Positions 50,417-62,064 of a stretch of DNA of 64,000 nt are shown piece by piece (within the stretch, counting starts at the first letter, position 1; every line of letters begins with the position of its first letter). The translations under genes were made by a program, and so were the position numbers. The stretch comes from Agarophyton chilense. Taxonomy: Eukaryota > Rhodophyta > Florideophyceae > Gracilariales > Gracilariaceae. The DNA is taken from assembly GCA_030374765.1 (NCBI GenBank), contig JARGXX010000108.1:1-64000 (forward strand), written 5' to 3'. The notes below the pieces were generated by a model that was not told the DNA's origin, did no database searches, and was given only the letters and a program-made list of their open reading frames with translations.

Positions 50417-51090
50417 TGTTGAGGTTTGGTCAACTGTGCCCCCAAGCCCTTTGGAGTGTTGGAAATAGTGGAAAACAAAAAGTGGATTTAAGCATGGGCA
50501 CTTTTGGGCACCCTCCGCGGAAAAACGCATATGCGCCTCATCTCAATCTCAACGTGAAACGGCCATCTGATTGGCTACTGCAAATGCCCTCATGCAACGT
50601 GGTATGGACAAGTGGTCTGGTTCTAATGGGGCGTGTTGGGGCTTCGGCCCAAGTGGAGCGATTTGATTGGACGAGAGCGCTGAATGAGCACGGGCTATGC
50701 AGTTGGAGAGAATGTGCGAATGTGGGCTGGATACGGGGTTTGGCCGTAACAGCCGAATCTGGGCTGCGCGGGGTGGTTGGCACTGGCGCACCACTTTGGA
50801 TGATTTTTTTGAGTTTTTATTTGATATGCTTCATGTTTGAAATTGTTTTGGCGCGCAACTCCTCGTCGCACAGTGGCAAGGTGTGAGACGTGGGTGACCC
50901 GCCGACGGTCAGCACCGGCGGCGGAACTGCGTGCGAGGTAGATATAGTTTTCAATGACGGTCGCCAACGATCGAAGTAAATTGTCAAGGCTGACTACCTT
51001 CCTTTGTTTCTCTTCTTTTATTTTTCTCTTCTTCTCGTCTTTTCCCCCTCTTCTTCCTTTTCCTTTACCTAACCTGCGCTCACGTTGTGA
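50417..51090 (+). repeat. Copia-B 5' LTR of B2
   Basis: 674 bp, with GGTCAACTG near the start where B1 has GGTCGACTG. Confidence 0.93.
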
Positions 51091-51104
51091 GGTTATGGGC
51101 CCAG
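51091..51104 (+). promoter_or_regulatory. PBS of B2
   Basis: GGTTATGGGCCCAG directly after the LTR. Confidence 0.9.
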
Positions 51105-52003
51105 AGCGTCGACTCTTCGCAGACGTCACGCTCTACTAACATTTATTTGGATTCAAGAAGATTCCCTACTGCGACAGGTGCGCGATCTACGACTAACGCT
51201 CATCTGGATTCAAGAAGTTATTTTGTTTTGCGACAGGCGTGTACCCTGCGGACTTCCTCCTTGGTGGCGAAAACATATCGCGTTTGTTAGTACCCCCTTG
51301 GCACGAGACCGGGAAGTCTGCCAAATCCTGCTCTCCGTCCGTAGAGTACGGAGGTCGATGAATTGGGCTTGGAAGTGTAGGAGCAACCGTACTACACCGC
51401 ACGACCGCGCTACTTTCCCGCAAGAGGCTAGCTTGGGTCAACTGGGGGAAGTGTATCTTGACGACACCCCTCCTTGGGACGCCTCGTAGGGACTAAAAGC
51501 GCCGGACTCTGAAGTGCGCAGAGTTCGGTAGGTAATCAAAGCGTACCTCACCTGGAGAGAGTAACCAGGGTCCAGGGGATCATCCTTTAGGGTAGCGGAG
51601 GTAGTTTCTCCCGCCAGTGCGCCCGCCTACCTCGAGCAAGTCTCGGTAGGTTCAATCAAGAAGTTTCAACCCGAAGTCGAGAAGTTTGTCTGTTCCGGGT
51701 ACGCCTTCTGCCACTGCCCGTGAGTATACTCCAAGCGTGGGAGCACCCGAGCTCCGCTTGTGATCGCGTACGAGACGCGTCTCGGTGAGCGTTGCAGGCT
51801 ACGTCAAAAGTCTCCGCTGTCGTCCTCGCTGTCGAACGTTTGAGTTGGGATACTCCGTTCGGGCAAGCTCGGCCACGAATTCATCACTGCTCGTGGCCCT
51901 TTTCTTAAACTTCCCAAGGCATTGAGTCCCTCACTCTGCTTCCCTCTACTAATTAATTTCGTTTGGTTCCGTTCTATCTGCTTCGTGGATAACAGACTGA
52001 AAT
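51105..52003 (+). other. Copia-B leader of B2, with module 51405-51626
   Basis: Equivalent to 12366-13264; I saw no difference. No gene recognised. Confidence 0.7.
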
Positions 52004-55000
52004 ATGTCGGACACGGAAATGGAATCCGAAAGTACTACCGGGATGAAAATCCCTCGTTTTCATGGAAGGCGTGGTGATGATTATGCCCTATGGCGCCATC
52101 GCCTTCGTGCTGCATGCCGTGTTAAAGGTGTGTGGAACGTTGTGGAATCCGATTCTGGATATTCAGCAACTACTGAAGCAACATCGGATACCGCTATTGA
52201 TAGCGCTCGAGTTGTCGCCAAGCGCGAGAAGGCATGTGGAATCATAATATGCGCCTTGGGTGATGCGCCACTTCGTGTGGTCATGGATGTCGACGACGAC
52301 CCGGCGCGCATGCTCGCATTACTTGATGCACGGTATGCGTCCAATCGTACTGTATCCAGAATTGCTGTGCAGACTCAACTATTCCGTATGGGATACAATG
52401 GTCAGAATATGTCAGGCTATGTGGACCAGTACACGGCGTTATTTGCTCAGTTAGAGCGCATGGGAAAGGATGCGGCAGTACCCGAGTCGCACAAAGCTCC
52501 CATGTTACTTGCTTCTATTGATCCCAATTGCACACTGGAGTCTACTGCTGCAGCTCTTCGAACCAAGGATATCGCTGAGCTTACATGGGACTACGTGGCC
52601 ACGACCCTCATAGATGAATACAACGCGAAACAGGTGTCTGCAAGGCCGTCTGGACGTAGTTCACGTCGCAAGAAGAAGGGCAGGAAAAAATCTGGTCGAC
52701 ATTCTGAATCGACTAATCGTACCCGCAGTAGTGCAAACAACGAAGATGAGGAGTCTGATGGTCACTCCGACATTGAGTCTACTGCTCGTGCACTTGCTGC
52801 CGCCTTGAGATCGTCATCATTTGATCGTTCTGGATCGAGCAATGGACATCATTGCGACTTCTGTGATCGCGATGGACACACACAAGATCGTTGCTTTATG
52901 AATCCGGACAACCCGGACAACCACTTGCCGCAGAGTATCCTCGATAAACTGTCGCCACAACCCAAGCGAATGGGTGGCAGTAGTGGTAGAAGCGCCTCGA
53001 GCAAGTCTTCTGGAAAGTCTGGAAAAATCGAAATTGCTGGTGCAACTGTGGAAAGGACCACTATAGTTCCGCCGAATGACCTGAGTACCTACGCAGACAG
53101 CGGTGCGACAGTACATTGCTTCCATTCTGTTTGTGCGTTCGTGCCCGGTTCACTTGAACCTTGCGACGAAAGGACAGTGATGCTTGCCGATAACACATCT
53201 GTTGTATCTAAACAACGCGGAGAGGTGATCATTCCTTTGGACAATGCGAACATACGTCTGAGTGATGCCCTACTGACCCCCGCTCTGGGATACAACTTGG
53301 TTTCAACCGGGTGTTTGGCCGACAAAGGTATTGAGTCGCTCTTCGGTCGTCATAGTGTACGTTTGACGCTAGAGTCAAATGGTTTTGAGGTGGGCAATGG
53401 TGATCGTGACAAGGTATCTCGCATGTACACACTGCCTCAACCTTTAGGGCATGCTGGCGTGGAACTTGCGCTTTCGACAAAGTCTACGGAGACTCAACTG
53501 TGGCACCGACGACTGGCTCACATCAACCAACGTGATCTGCAACATGTACACAAGTACGCAGATGGAGTGCCGCACTTGTGTGACATGGAGGAGGTATGCC
53601 GAGCATGTCGACTTGGCAAGGCTCATAAGCTTCCGTTCCCAGGTCACTTTGAACATGCATCCGCGGTTGGTGACATTGTGCACTCGGATATTGTAGGTCC
53701 TCTGGAAAAGTCTTTTCCGGACAAGTTTCAATATGCATGTACATTCCTCGATGATCACTCACGGTATGTGTTCCTAGGTCTGGTGATCCATCGCAGTGCT
53801 CTTAGTGATGTGTTTGTGGGTATTGCGGCAAAGTTTAAGCAGCTTGGAGGAGTGCATATCAAAAGTTTGCACTCGGACGGTGCAGAAGAATATATTGCCC
53901 TGCAAGATAACTTGGCAGCAGAACATGGCCTCACTTCTTTCTCTGCTCCATACACCCCCGAACACAACGCTATAGCTGAGCGCATCAATCGTACCATGGT
54001 GGAAGCTGCTCGATCGTTGCTGATCCAAGCCGATCTACCAGAATGTTTGTGGCCATATGCGCTGAAACATGTTATCTTTGTGCGTAATCGAGTGCAACAT
54101 TCTACTGTTAACAACAGTCCCTACTTTCTGGTAACTGGAAATAAACCTTTGTTGAAGCACGTGCGTGTGTTTGGATGCACTGCATTCGTGCTAAGGACTC
54201 CGCGTGGACCCAAGTTCGAGTCTCGTGCACTTGAGGGAGTGTACTTGGAGACTCTTGAGCATGGTGTGTACAAGGTACTCGTCGTTGATAATGACGGTAC
54301 TCCGCGTATTATTGAGTCACGACATGTTACTTTTGATGAATCCAAGTTCCCTGGCGCATCATCTCTTGCCAACTACATGGATGATGAAAGTGCGTCAGAT
54401 GCTGACTATAGCTCCGATATGGGATTATGTGATAGCATTGATGACGAATCGGATACCTTCTCCGTCGATAATGTTGAGGAGGAGGTGGTTCATGACGGAT
54501 CCTCGCACCTGATTCCAGCACTCAGGCAGTCGGAGTCAGACTCCGGCAGCAATGAAGACGATGCACAGGATTCCGAAAGTGATGACGAAAGTGCTGCTGA
54601 TGACCTTGATACATCTGCCAACGCTGATACGGAACCACGCTACCCGCGGCGCACGCGCCGTCAACCTCTGAGGTGGTTCATGGCAGGGTCTGCTCACTGT
54701 ACATCGCAAGTCAAAGTCACTACTAGTGATGAGCCCTCACTCAAGGAGGCAATGTCCGCCAGTGCGGAGGAGCGTACCATGTGGCAAGCAGCCGTAGATG
54801 AAGAGTTTTCATCATTGGAGTCGAAGCAAACTTGGAAACCTGATGACTCTCCTGCTTCACAACCACTACCAACTCACGTCATACTGAAGGTAAAGCGCAA
54901 TGCTGATGGGTCAGTTGAACGTTTTAAGGCTCGTGTTGTAGCCGGTGGAAACCACCAAACATATGGTCAGGACTACATGGAGACTTATGCACCAGTTGTT

Positions 55001-56305
55001 TCGTTCTCTTTGGTTCGCATATTCTTGTATCTGACGTTATGCTTGCGCATGTATGTGGTACAGGTGGATGTGAAGACTGCGTTTCTCAATGGCGAACTTG
55101 AGGAAGATGTGTGGATCATGTCACCTCGAGGTATACCTGGCGTGACTTCACGATGCTTCAAATTGCTCAAGGCTATCTATGGACTGAAGCAAGCGCACTT
55201 GGCATGGCACAACAAACTATGCGAGGATATGAAAAGCATATGTTTTGAAGAGTTACCGAGTGCACCTTGCGTGTTTCGCCGCCAAAACGAGAGCAATGAG
55301 GATGCGTTCGTGCTAGTTTATGTGGATGACTTGCTAATATTCACAACTTCTGCCATGGAACGTGATGCGATTTTGGAGGAGCTTAAGTCGTTTTACGAGC
55401 TGCGTGTGGCGGACGAAGTGAACTTGTACCTCGGCGTTGAATTCAAATGGACTTTAGATTCAGATGGTCGACCTGTGTCGCTGTATCTTGGTCAGTCACT
55501 GTACACGGAAAGCGTGTTGCGCCGTTTCGGGTTTCAGCGATCCAAGCCGGCATGCACCCCTATGGTAGAATCTTTTTTTACCGGGTGGACATCTGAGAAA
55601 GACAAATCCATCCAGGATACTCAGCTGTACCAGCAGATCATTGGATCGCTTTTGTATTTGGCACAGAGAACTCGGTTGGATATATTAGCACCCGTCCTAA
55701 TCTTGGCTCGTTTTCAGAAATCGCCCACGGCCTACTGTCACAAGGCAGCAAAGCGGGTTCTTCGTTACCTTCGCGGTACAACTGAACATGGTGTGCACTA
55801 TCACTCTGGCATGGTGAAACTGGAGGCGTACGTTGACTCTGACTACGCTGCGGACACGCGTGATCGCAAGTCAATGTCTGGTTTCTTAGTGAAGCTTGGC
55901 AAAGCGACATGTATGTGGGGCGCAAGAAAACAGGCTTCGGTGGCGTTGTCTACCGGCGAGGCCGAGTATTATGCTTTGACGCTTGCGTGTCAGGAGGTCA
56001 TTTGGTTGAAGCGTGTGCTTAAGGAGATTGGATGGAAAGTGCAAGGTGCTGTGCCCATTCGTTCGGACAACCAGTGCGCCATTGACTGGGCAACTGGTGA
56101 ACGCTGTCCGTCGGGTCGCGCTAAGCACATTGACGTTAAGTTGCACTTCGTTCGGGAACTAGTCAAGGATTGTCACATCAATGTGACGTACGTTCCAAGT
56201 GAAGACAATGATGCGGACTTCTTAACTAAACCACTTGGCCCAGGTCTTCACAACAATAACGCGGACCGTGTTGGACTTGGCCGAGCAGTCGAGGAGGAGT
56301 GTTGA
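52004..56305 (+). CDS. Copia-B Gag-Pol polyprotein, intact, 1433 residues
   Basis: Duplicate of 13265-17566 with the same domains: CCHC at 284-297, protease D365, integrase D562/D625/E659, RT D1022 and YVDD 1106-1109, RNase H D1278. Two residue differences were found: SPRGIPG here against SPRSIPG, and LAQRTRLDI against LALRTRLDI, both in RT. Gly and Gln may be the ancestral residues, but this is inference. The stop codon again uses the first bases of the 3' LTR (56303-56305). Confidence 0.97.
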   Translation: MSDTEMESESTTGMKIPRFHGRRGDDYALWRHRLRAACRVKGVWNVVESDSGYSATTEATSDTAIDSARVVAKREKACGIIICALGDAPLRVVMDVDDDPARMLALLDARYASNRTVSRIAVQTQLFRMGYNGQNMSGYVDQYTALFAQLERMGKDAAVPESHKAPMLLASIDPNCTLESTAAALRTKDIAELTWDYVATTLIDEYNAKQVSARPSGRSSRRKKKGRKKSGRHSESTNRTRSSANNEDEESDGHSDIESTARALAAALRSSSFDRSGSSNGHHCDFCDRDGHTQDRCFMNPDNPDNHLPQSILDKLSPQPKRMGGSSGRSASSKSSGKSGKIEIAGATVERTTIVPPNDLSTYADSGATVHCFHSVCAFVPGSLEPCDERTVMLADNTSVVSKQRGEVIIPLDNANIRLSDALLTPALGYNLVSTGCLADKGIESLFGRHSVRLTLESNGFEVGNGDRDKVSRMYTLPQPLGHAGVELALSTKSTETQLWHRRLAHINQRDLQHVHKYADGVPHLCDMEEVCRACRLGKAHKLPFPGHFEHASAVGDIVHSDIVGPLEKSFPDKFQYACTFLDDHSRYVFLGLVIHRSALSDVFVGIAAKFKQLGGVHIKSLHSDGAEEYIALQDNLAAEHGLTSFSAPYTPEHNAIAERINRTMVEAARSLLIQADLPECLWPYALKHVIFVRNRVQHSTVNNSPYFLVTGNKPLLKHVRVFGCTAFVLRTPRGPKFESRALEGVYLETLEHGVYKVLVVDNDGTPRIIESRHVTFDESKFPGASSLANYMDDESASDADYSSDMGLCDSIDDESDTFSVDNVEEEVVHDGSSHLIPALRQSESDSGSNEDDAQDSESDDESAADDLDTSANADTEPRYPRRTRRQPLRWFMAGSAHCTSQVKVTTSDEPSLKEAMSASAEERTMWQAAVDEEFSSLESKQTWKPDDSPASQPLPTHVILKVKRNADGSVERFKARVVAGGNHQTYGQDYMETYAPVVSFSLVRIFLYLTLCLRMYVVQVDVKTAFLNGELEEDVWIMSPRGIPGVTSRCFKLLKAIYGLKQAHLAWHNKLCEDMKSICFEELPSAPCVFRRQNESNEDAFVLVYVDDLLIFTTSAMERDAILEELKSFYELRVADEVNLYLGVEFKWTLDSDGRPVSLYLGQSLYTESVLRRFGFQRSKPACTPMVESFFTGWTSEKDKSIQDTQLYQQIIGSLLYLAQRTRLDILAPVLILARFQKSPTAYCHKAAKRVLRYLRGTTEHGVHYHSGMVKLEAYVDSDYAADTRDRKSMSGFLVKLGKATCMWGARKQASVALSTGEAEYYALTLACQEVIWLKRVLKEIGWKVQGAVPIRSDNQCAIDWATGERCPSGRAKHIDVKLHFVRELVKDCHINVTYVPSEDNDADFLTKPLGPGLHNNNADRVGLGRAVEEEC

Positions 56306-56973
56306 GGTTTGGTCGACTGTGCCCCCAAGCCCTTTGGAGTGTTGGAAATAGTGGAAAACAAAAAGTGGATTTAAGCATGGGCACTTTTGGGCACCCTCCG
56401 CGGAAAAACGCATATGCGCCTCATCTCAATCTCAACGTGAAACGGCCATCTGATTGGCTACTGCAAATGCCCTCATGCAACGTGGTATGGACAAGTGGTC
56501 TGGTTCTAATGGGGCGTGTTGGGGCTTCGGCCCAAGTGGAGCGATTTGATTGGACGAGAGCGCTGAATGAGCACGGGCTATGCAGTTGGAGAGAATGTGC
56601 GAATGTGGGCTGGATACGGGGTTTGGCCGTAACAGCCGAATCTGGGCTGCGCGGGGTGGTTGGCACTGGCGCACCACTTTGGATGATTTTTTTGAGTTTT
56701 TATTTGATATGCTTCATGTTTGAAATTGTTTTGGCGCGCAACTCCTCGTCGCACAGTGGCAAGGTGTGAGACGTGGGTGACCCGCCGACGGTCAGCACCG
56801 GCGGCGGAACTGCGTGCGAGGTAGATATAGTTTTCAATGACGGTCGCCAACGATCGAAGTAAATTGTCAAGGCTGACTACCTTCCTTTGTTTCTCTTCTT
56901 TTATTTTTCTCTTCTTCTCGTCTTTTCCCCCTCTTCTTCCTTTTCCTTTACCTAACCTGCGCTCACGTTGTGA
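56300..56973 (+). repeat. Copia-B 3' LTR of B2
   Basis: 674 bp, with CATATGCG where B1's 3' LTR has CATATGTG. Preceded by the purine tract GAGGAGGAG (56291-56299). Confidence 0.94.
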
Positions 56974-57064
56974 CATATGCGCTTTTACAGGGGCACCCTC
57001 CAAAACAGCCCATGCTCCCCTGCACTTTTGGTTTTCAGTGACAGCACAGGGTCAACAGCCAACA
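56974..57064 (-). repeat. Copia-A 3' LTR of A7, second part
   Basis: Remainder of the LTR interrupted at 50416. Polypurine tract follows at 57065. Confidence 0.9.
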
Positions 57065-57084
57065 CTCCCCCTCTGTCACTGACT

Positions 57085-60000
57085 TCAAAGGTCTAGGTGT
57101 CGGACGCCACTGTCTTCACGGAACCTCTCGTGCTTCACACGGCAAAGTGGTTTGTTGAGCATATCGGCAGTCATACAATCGGTAGGGCAGTAGAACAACA
57201 CAATCGACTTGTCACGTAGAGCTTCTCGAGTAAAGTGAAAACGAATGTCGATATGCTTGGTACGCTTGTTGACAACGCCATTTCGGGCAAGGTCAATGCA
57301 CCCTTGGTTGTCAACATATACAGGCGTTGGTTCAACAAGCAACTTTACCGAATCGTCCACTTCTACTCCAATGACTATGCCGATGCCATTCCACAAACGC
57401 CTAAGCCAGATGGCCTCTTTGGAACCACTGCACAGAGTCACATACTCAGCTTCAGCACTAGACAGTGCAACCACTTCTTGCTGACGTGAACACCATGACA
57501 CAGGACCTCCAGCCATCATGAACAAGTACCCACTGGTAGACTTGCGGTTTGCAACATCGCCTGCCCAGTCAGAGTCCACGTAGCCGTGAAGTGCCAAATC
57601 GGTGTTTAAGCCGTAGGTGAGACCAAATGTACAAGTACCGTTGAGATAGCGAAGCACACGTTTGACTGCCTTCCAGTGAATCTCTCCAGGTTTCTCAACA
57701 TACTTGGCAAGTTTGGACACCGCGTATGAGATATCTGGACGAGTTCCTACAGACAAGTACATGAGACAGCCAATTGCCTGACGGTACGGCACCTCCCTGA
57801 GTACATCCTGAATCGCAGACAGGTCCATGCCAACTTCCATTGGAGTGTCAACTGGTTTGGACTGGTGCATGCCAAAACGTTCCAAGACCTTTTGTGTGTA
57901 CGCAGACTGAGTCAGATACAACTCTCGCTTAACTCTGTCACGGTGGATCTCGAATCCGAGTACCATGCGAGCTTGATAGAGGTCTTTCATGTGGAACCGA
58001 GACGACAGCTCTGCCTTTACACGATCCATTGTCTTCATGCTCGGACTTGCAATAAGCAAGTCATCAACGTATAGAGCAATCAAAACAACAAATCCCAGTA
58101 TCTTTCCGCTGTACACACACTCATCTGGGTCATTTGGCGTCAACTGCATCTCCTCAACAAGGAACGAGTATATCTTTGCATGCCACTGTCTGTGTGCCTG
58201 TCGTAGCCCATAGATGGCTTTCTTCAAACGACACACCAGATCCTCGTTACCTTGCTGCACAAAACCTGTTGGCTGCTCCATGTACACTGTCTCCTCAAGG
58301 TCACCGTTCAGAAAAGCTGTTTTCACATCCATCTGGTGCAAATGAAAGTCTCGTACAGCAGTCACTGACAGAATCATCCTGATCGAGGTAAACTTAACAA
58401 CAGGTGCATATGTTTCAGAAAAGTCAACACCCTCGATCTGCAGGAATCCTCTAGCAACCATACGAGCCTTGTACCTGATAGTTGGTTCACCAGATGGTGC
58501 TGCTTCATACTTCTGCACATACACCCACTTGGACGAAATCACGTTGCTGTCTGCTGTCCTTGGCACTAAGTCCCATGTGTCATGCTCAATTAGTGACTGG
58601 TACTCACTCTTCATTGCCTTCTTCCATGCTTCGGAATCAGGACGTGACACAGCATCATCATATGACGACGGGGTGTCATCACTGGCAGTGAGTAGAGCAG
58701 TTGCACGCCACCATGAGCTCGGCTTCCTACGTTCACGCGTGGACCTACGAACAGGTTGTGTCTCATGCACTACAGGCTCAACTGGTGTATCAGCTGCGGA
58801 ATCATCAACAGAGCTGTCAGAAGCATCATCAGAGTCAGGCAAAGGCGCAGAAGGGTCATCATCGCTGGGTCCACTAGATGTGTCAGATGTAGAGGTATCA
58901 TGTGGACTAGACATATTACTAAAGTCAATGTCTGCGTAGTCCTCTTCCTCATAGCTAAACTGGTTGTCTGAGCCCGAAAACTCATCAAACCGTACATCTC
59001 TTGACACAATCACCTTTTTCTTTTCAGAGTCCCACAACTTGTATCCGTGAGACCCTGGGGTGTACCCAATAAAGATAGCTTCCACACCACGCTCCTCTAG
59101 CTTCTTCAGCTTATGATCCACAACCTTGTACCAGCATCGGCTCCCAAACACACGCAGGTTGCTCACATCAGGCTTCTGACCATGCCACAGTTCATATGGT
59201 GTCACACTACTTGGAAGAGCTTTGCAAGTCACACGGTTGCGCACATACACTGCAACATTCAGTGCCTCAGCCCAAAAGTGCTTTGGCAATTTCTTGTGAC
59301 ATAACATCGATCTGACCAAGTCCATGAGTGTGCGGTTGAACCGTTCGGCAAGTCCATTCTGCTGAGGATTGTAAGGCACAGTTCGCTGATGCTCAATACC
59401 GTGACGTTCAAGTTCTTTGGTGAAACGATGTGACAGATATTCACCACCATTGTCAGTGCGCAATGCTTTGAGCACACTCTCACGTGCGGTGTTGGTTTTC
59501 ACTTGTCTGCCAGTTTGGTTTTGAACAAACTTGAGCCACCTTAGGAACATCTGGAACACCTCATCCTTAGTTTTGAGCATGTAGAAGAAGCAGAAACGAC
59601 TGTGATCATCGATGAATGTGACGAAGTAGTGCGAGCCTCCCAAGGATTTCACACTTACTGGACCTGACACATCGGAGTGAACAAGTTCCAGTACGTGTTT
59701 TGCTCGTTCCCCCCCTTGCTTGGGAGTCGGAGCACGGGTTGCTTTTCCTACTACACATGAGCCACACACATCTGAATCCTGCGCAACGTCTACATTGAGC
59801 CCTGACACAACCTTACTTCGAGCCATATGCTTGATACCATCCACATTCACATGAGCCATTCGAGCATGCCATAGTGACAAGTCCGACACAAGTGCGCTGT
59901 TTACATCTGTACACTGGTGTGCAGCAGTGCAAAGGTAGTATAGGCCTTTGACGCGGCGCCCCAAGGCAACCACTTTTGACCCCTTGTATACACATACCTT

Positions 60001-60843
60001 CTCTTTTTCAAACGCTACTTTGCACCCCAGATCACAAATCGCCGATACAGAAAGCAAATGGTACCTTAAATTCGGTACATGAACAACTTGCTTCAGCTGG
60101 CACTTTCGTTTGGACCCTTCCACAATCAGATCAAGCTCCACACTACCGTGACCAACAGACTCTAGTTTGGAATCATTACCGATGCTAACGCCAGAAGACA
60201 CCTTACTATCATATGTTTGGAACATGGATTCGTCAAAAGTCATGTGGGCAGTAGCACCAGAGTCAACAATCCAGTCACTGTTCGTGGCTTTATCAGAGCC
60301 AGTAGCAATGAGACATACAAAGTCAGAGTCGTTGCCACCCGTACCTTGCTCATCGCTGAGCTCAGTATTGACAGTTGGGTGAGCAGCACCGACCTGATTC
60401 CTGTTAGCCCCATCACGTTGCTTCTTGAAACAGTTCCTCTGGATATGACCCTTCTTATGACAATAATGACACTCGATGTTCTTCCATCGCGACTGCCTGC
60501 CAACCAAAGCTGCCTCACTTCCACCAGGCTCCTCCTTGGCACGATCGTTCATTCGCTGCTCTTCTTGCAGCAGACGACTCTTCACAAACTCTAGAGTGAG
60601 TTGACGATCGCCAATCGTGGTATCAATTGCGACGATGAGGTGCTCGAATCTTTCCGGAAGTCCGCATAGGATGGCCATAGCGATGTCCTCCTCCTCAAAA
60701 ACAACGTCCATACACTTCAGGTCCGATGCCAGATGACGTACACGGTTGAGGAACTGTAGCATTTTCTCATCATCACGCATCTTGGCAGAGTAGAAGGACC
60801 GTCGGGCGTTGATTTTGTTGAGCAGAGTCTTGCGTTGGAACAC
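57085..60843 (-). pseudogene. Copia-A gag-pol of A7, 5'-truncated, otherwise open (1252 codons)
   Basis: Open from FQRKTLLNK in Gag through CCHC, protease, integrase, RT (YVDD) and RNase H to the normal stop at 57085. It lacks the first 89 residues and any start because a plus-strand Copia-A LTR begins at 60844. Several substitutions set it apart from A1 and A6, for example RQAHRQWH for RQAPRQWH near the RT active region, VPRTAD for VPRPAD, and KTNTAR for KTITAR in integrase. It lacks the 8-bp duplication seen in A3. Confidence 0.93.
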
Positions 60844-61531
60844 TGTTGGCTATTGACCCTGTGCTGTCACTGAAAACCAAAAGTGCAGGGGAGCATGGGC
60901 TGTTTTGGAGGGTGTCTCTGGAAAAGCGCATATGCGTGTCAGTCGGATCTCAACGCGAACTCGGGCTGTGATTGGCTACTGCAAATGTGCACATGCAATG
61001 TGGTGTGTACAAGTGGTATGGCACTATTGGGTTTGTCTGTGGTACACGTGTGTACGTGGTCTACTTGTACTACTGTGCACGCTGTTCAACATGTCCAGCT
61101 GGTGTACCATGAACACATCTCACAAGGTGTAACGAATGTACTTGGAGAAGAGACGTGACATGTGTATTACAGGAGACTTGGTGTACTGTGCTGGAACGTG
61201 AATGTGTATGAAGGCGGATTGCAAGTAGTGTGTGCTGGCATATTGAATTTGTGCACACGTCCGTGTAATTATGGGCTGTGCACTGTATATTGCCTTGTTG
61301 TGCGCTGCAATGAACATTGTCTAGGGTTAATGTCATGCTTGAATATGATTGGTAGTATTGAGTGTCCCTGCTTTGTAGTCTAGGGTTTACTTTGGGTTGG
61401 AGTCTAGACAGCTGACCTTTTGAAGTAGTATATAAGTTGAAAGTTTGAGCGCCTCCAACTAAATCCAAGCTAGAGCTGGCGAACTTTCCATTCATCCCTC
61501 AACCTTTCCTTCAGCATTTCCCTTTCCATCA
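60844..61531 (+). repeat. Copia-A 5' LTR of A8
   Basis: 688 bp, TGTTGGCTATTGACC to ATCA. It has more private substitutions than the other LTRs (for example TAAGTTGAAAG after the TATA box and GACCTTTTG for GACGTTTTG), so this copy is older or less constrained. Confidence 0.92.
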
Positions 61532-61545
61532 GGTTATGGGCCCAG
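61532..61545 (+). promoter_or_regulatory. PBS of A8
   Basis: GGTTATGGGCCCAG directly after the LTR. Confidence 0.9.
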
Positions 61546-62063
61546 CCCCGCTGACTTCTGCCGTCTAGTTCGTCTCTCGCCGCTCTCCCGCACCGCCGTT
61601 CACCCGTTTCGCTGTTCTATTCTCTTCGTTTCCGCCGTAGTAGCCGTTTCGTCGGGTGTGTGACCGTATCGTGGGTTGGTGTTGGTATTTTCTTTCGGTC
61701 TTGCGTTCCTCCCTGAGGGCGTTTTGGTGGTAGTGGTTGGACGTTATTATCGTGATTGTGTTTGGGTGCTCGTTGTTGCCCGTGTTTGTCGATCGCTATC
61801 CGTTTCGTTTGGTCTCCCTCTCTTTCGTTGTTTTGTGGATCCCTGCGTATTGTTTGCGGGTTCTGATCTGAGAGGTTGAGGACCGTGTTTTTTGAAGTCT
61901 GGGCCTGGAGTTCTTGGCTCAGCGTTCGTGTGTGTTTGTGTGTTTGGTCTGCATCTTTGCCTGTGCGACGAGCGGTTGATCCGAGGTACTTTGGGTGATT
62001 CCTTGTACTCGGGGACGTTAGCCTGGCGGCTTGAACCAAAGCAGGTGTACTGTCAAGCGGGTT
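61546..62063 (+). other. Truncated Copia-A leader of A8
   Basis: First ~520 nt of the leader. The shared module, the TTG tract and the gag ATG are deleted, so this copy should not be translated or, if the module is a packaging signal, packaged normally. Confidence 0.75.
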
Positions 62064-62064
62064 T

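Larger units (their letters stand above)
50417..56973 (+). mobile_element. Copia-B retrotransposon B2, complete
   Basis: Duplicate of B1 with the same insertion site. LTRs 50417-51090 and 56300-56973, PBS 51091-51104, shared leader module 51405-51626, gag-pol 52004-56305, TSD CATAT at 50412-50416 and 56974-56978. The shared site shows that both copies descend from one insertion followed by segmental duplication, not two insertions. Confidence 0.95.
38746..59257. repeat. Segmental duplication, right copy (partner 1-20526)
   Basis: Right copy of the repeat described for 1-20526. Here the minus-strand Copia-A that ends at 20526 in the left copy continues uninterrupted to 60843, so this copy shows the state before the plus-strand Copia-A composite was joined at 20527. 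The stretch 20527-38745 (18.2 kb) separates the copies. A true duplication and an assembly artefact through repeats cannot be told apart from the sequence alone. Confidence 0.93.
49761..60843 (-). mobile_element. Copia-A element A7, minus strand, split by Copia-B, 5'-truncated
   Basis: Duplicate of A3. 3' LTR at 49761-50416 plus 56974-57064 (with the same 56-bp terminal duplication, 49761-49871), then internal sequence 57065-60843. It reaches further into gag than A3 and is broken at 60843 by a plus-strand Copia-A LTR; the flank AACAC (60839-60843) is the candidate TSD. Leader, PBS and 5' LTR are missing. Confidence 0.9.
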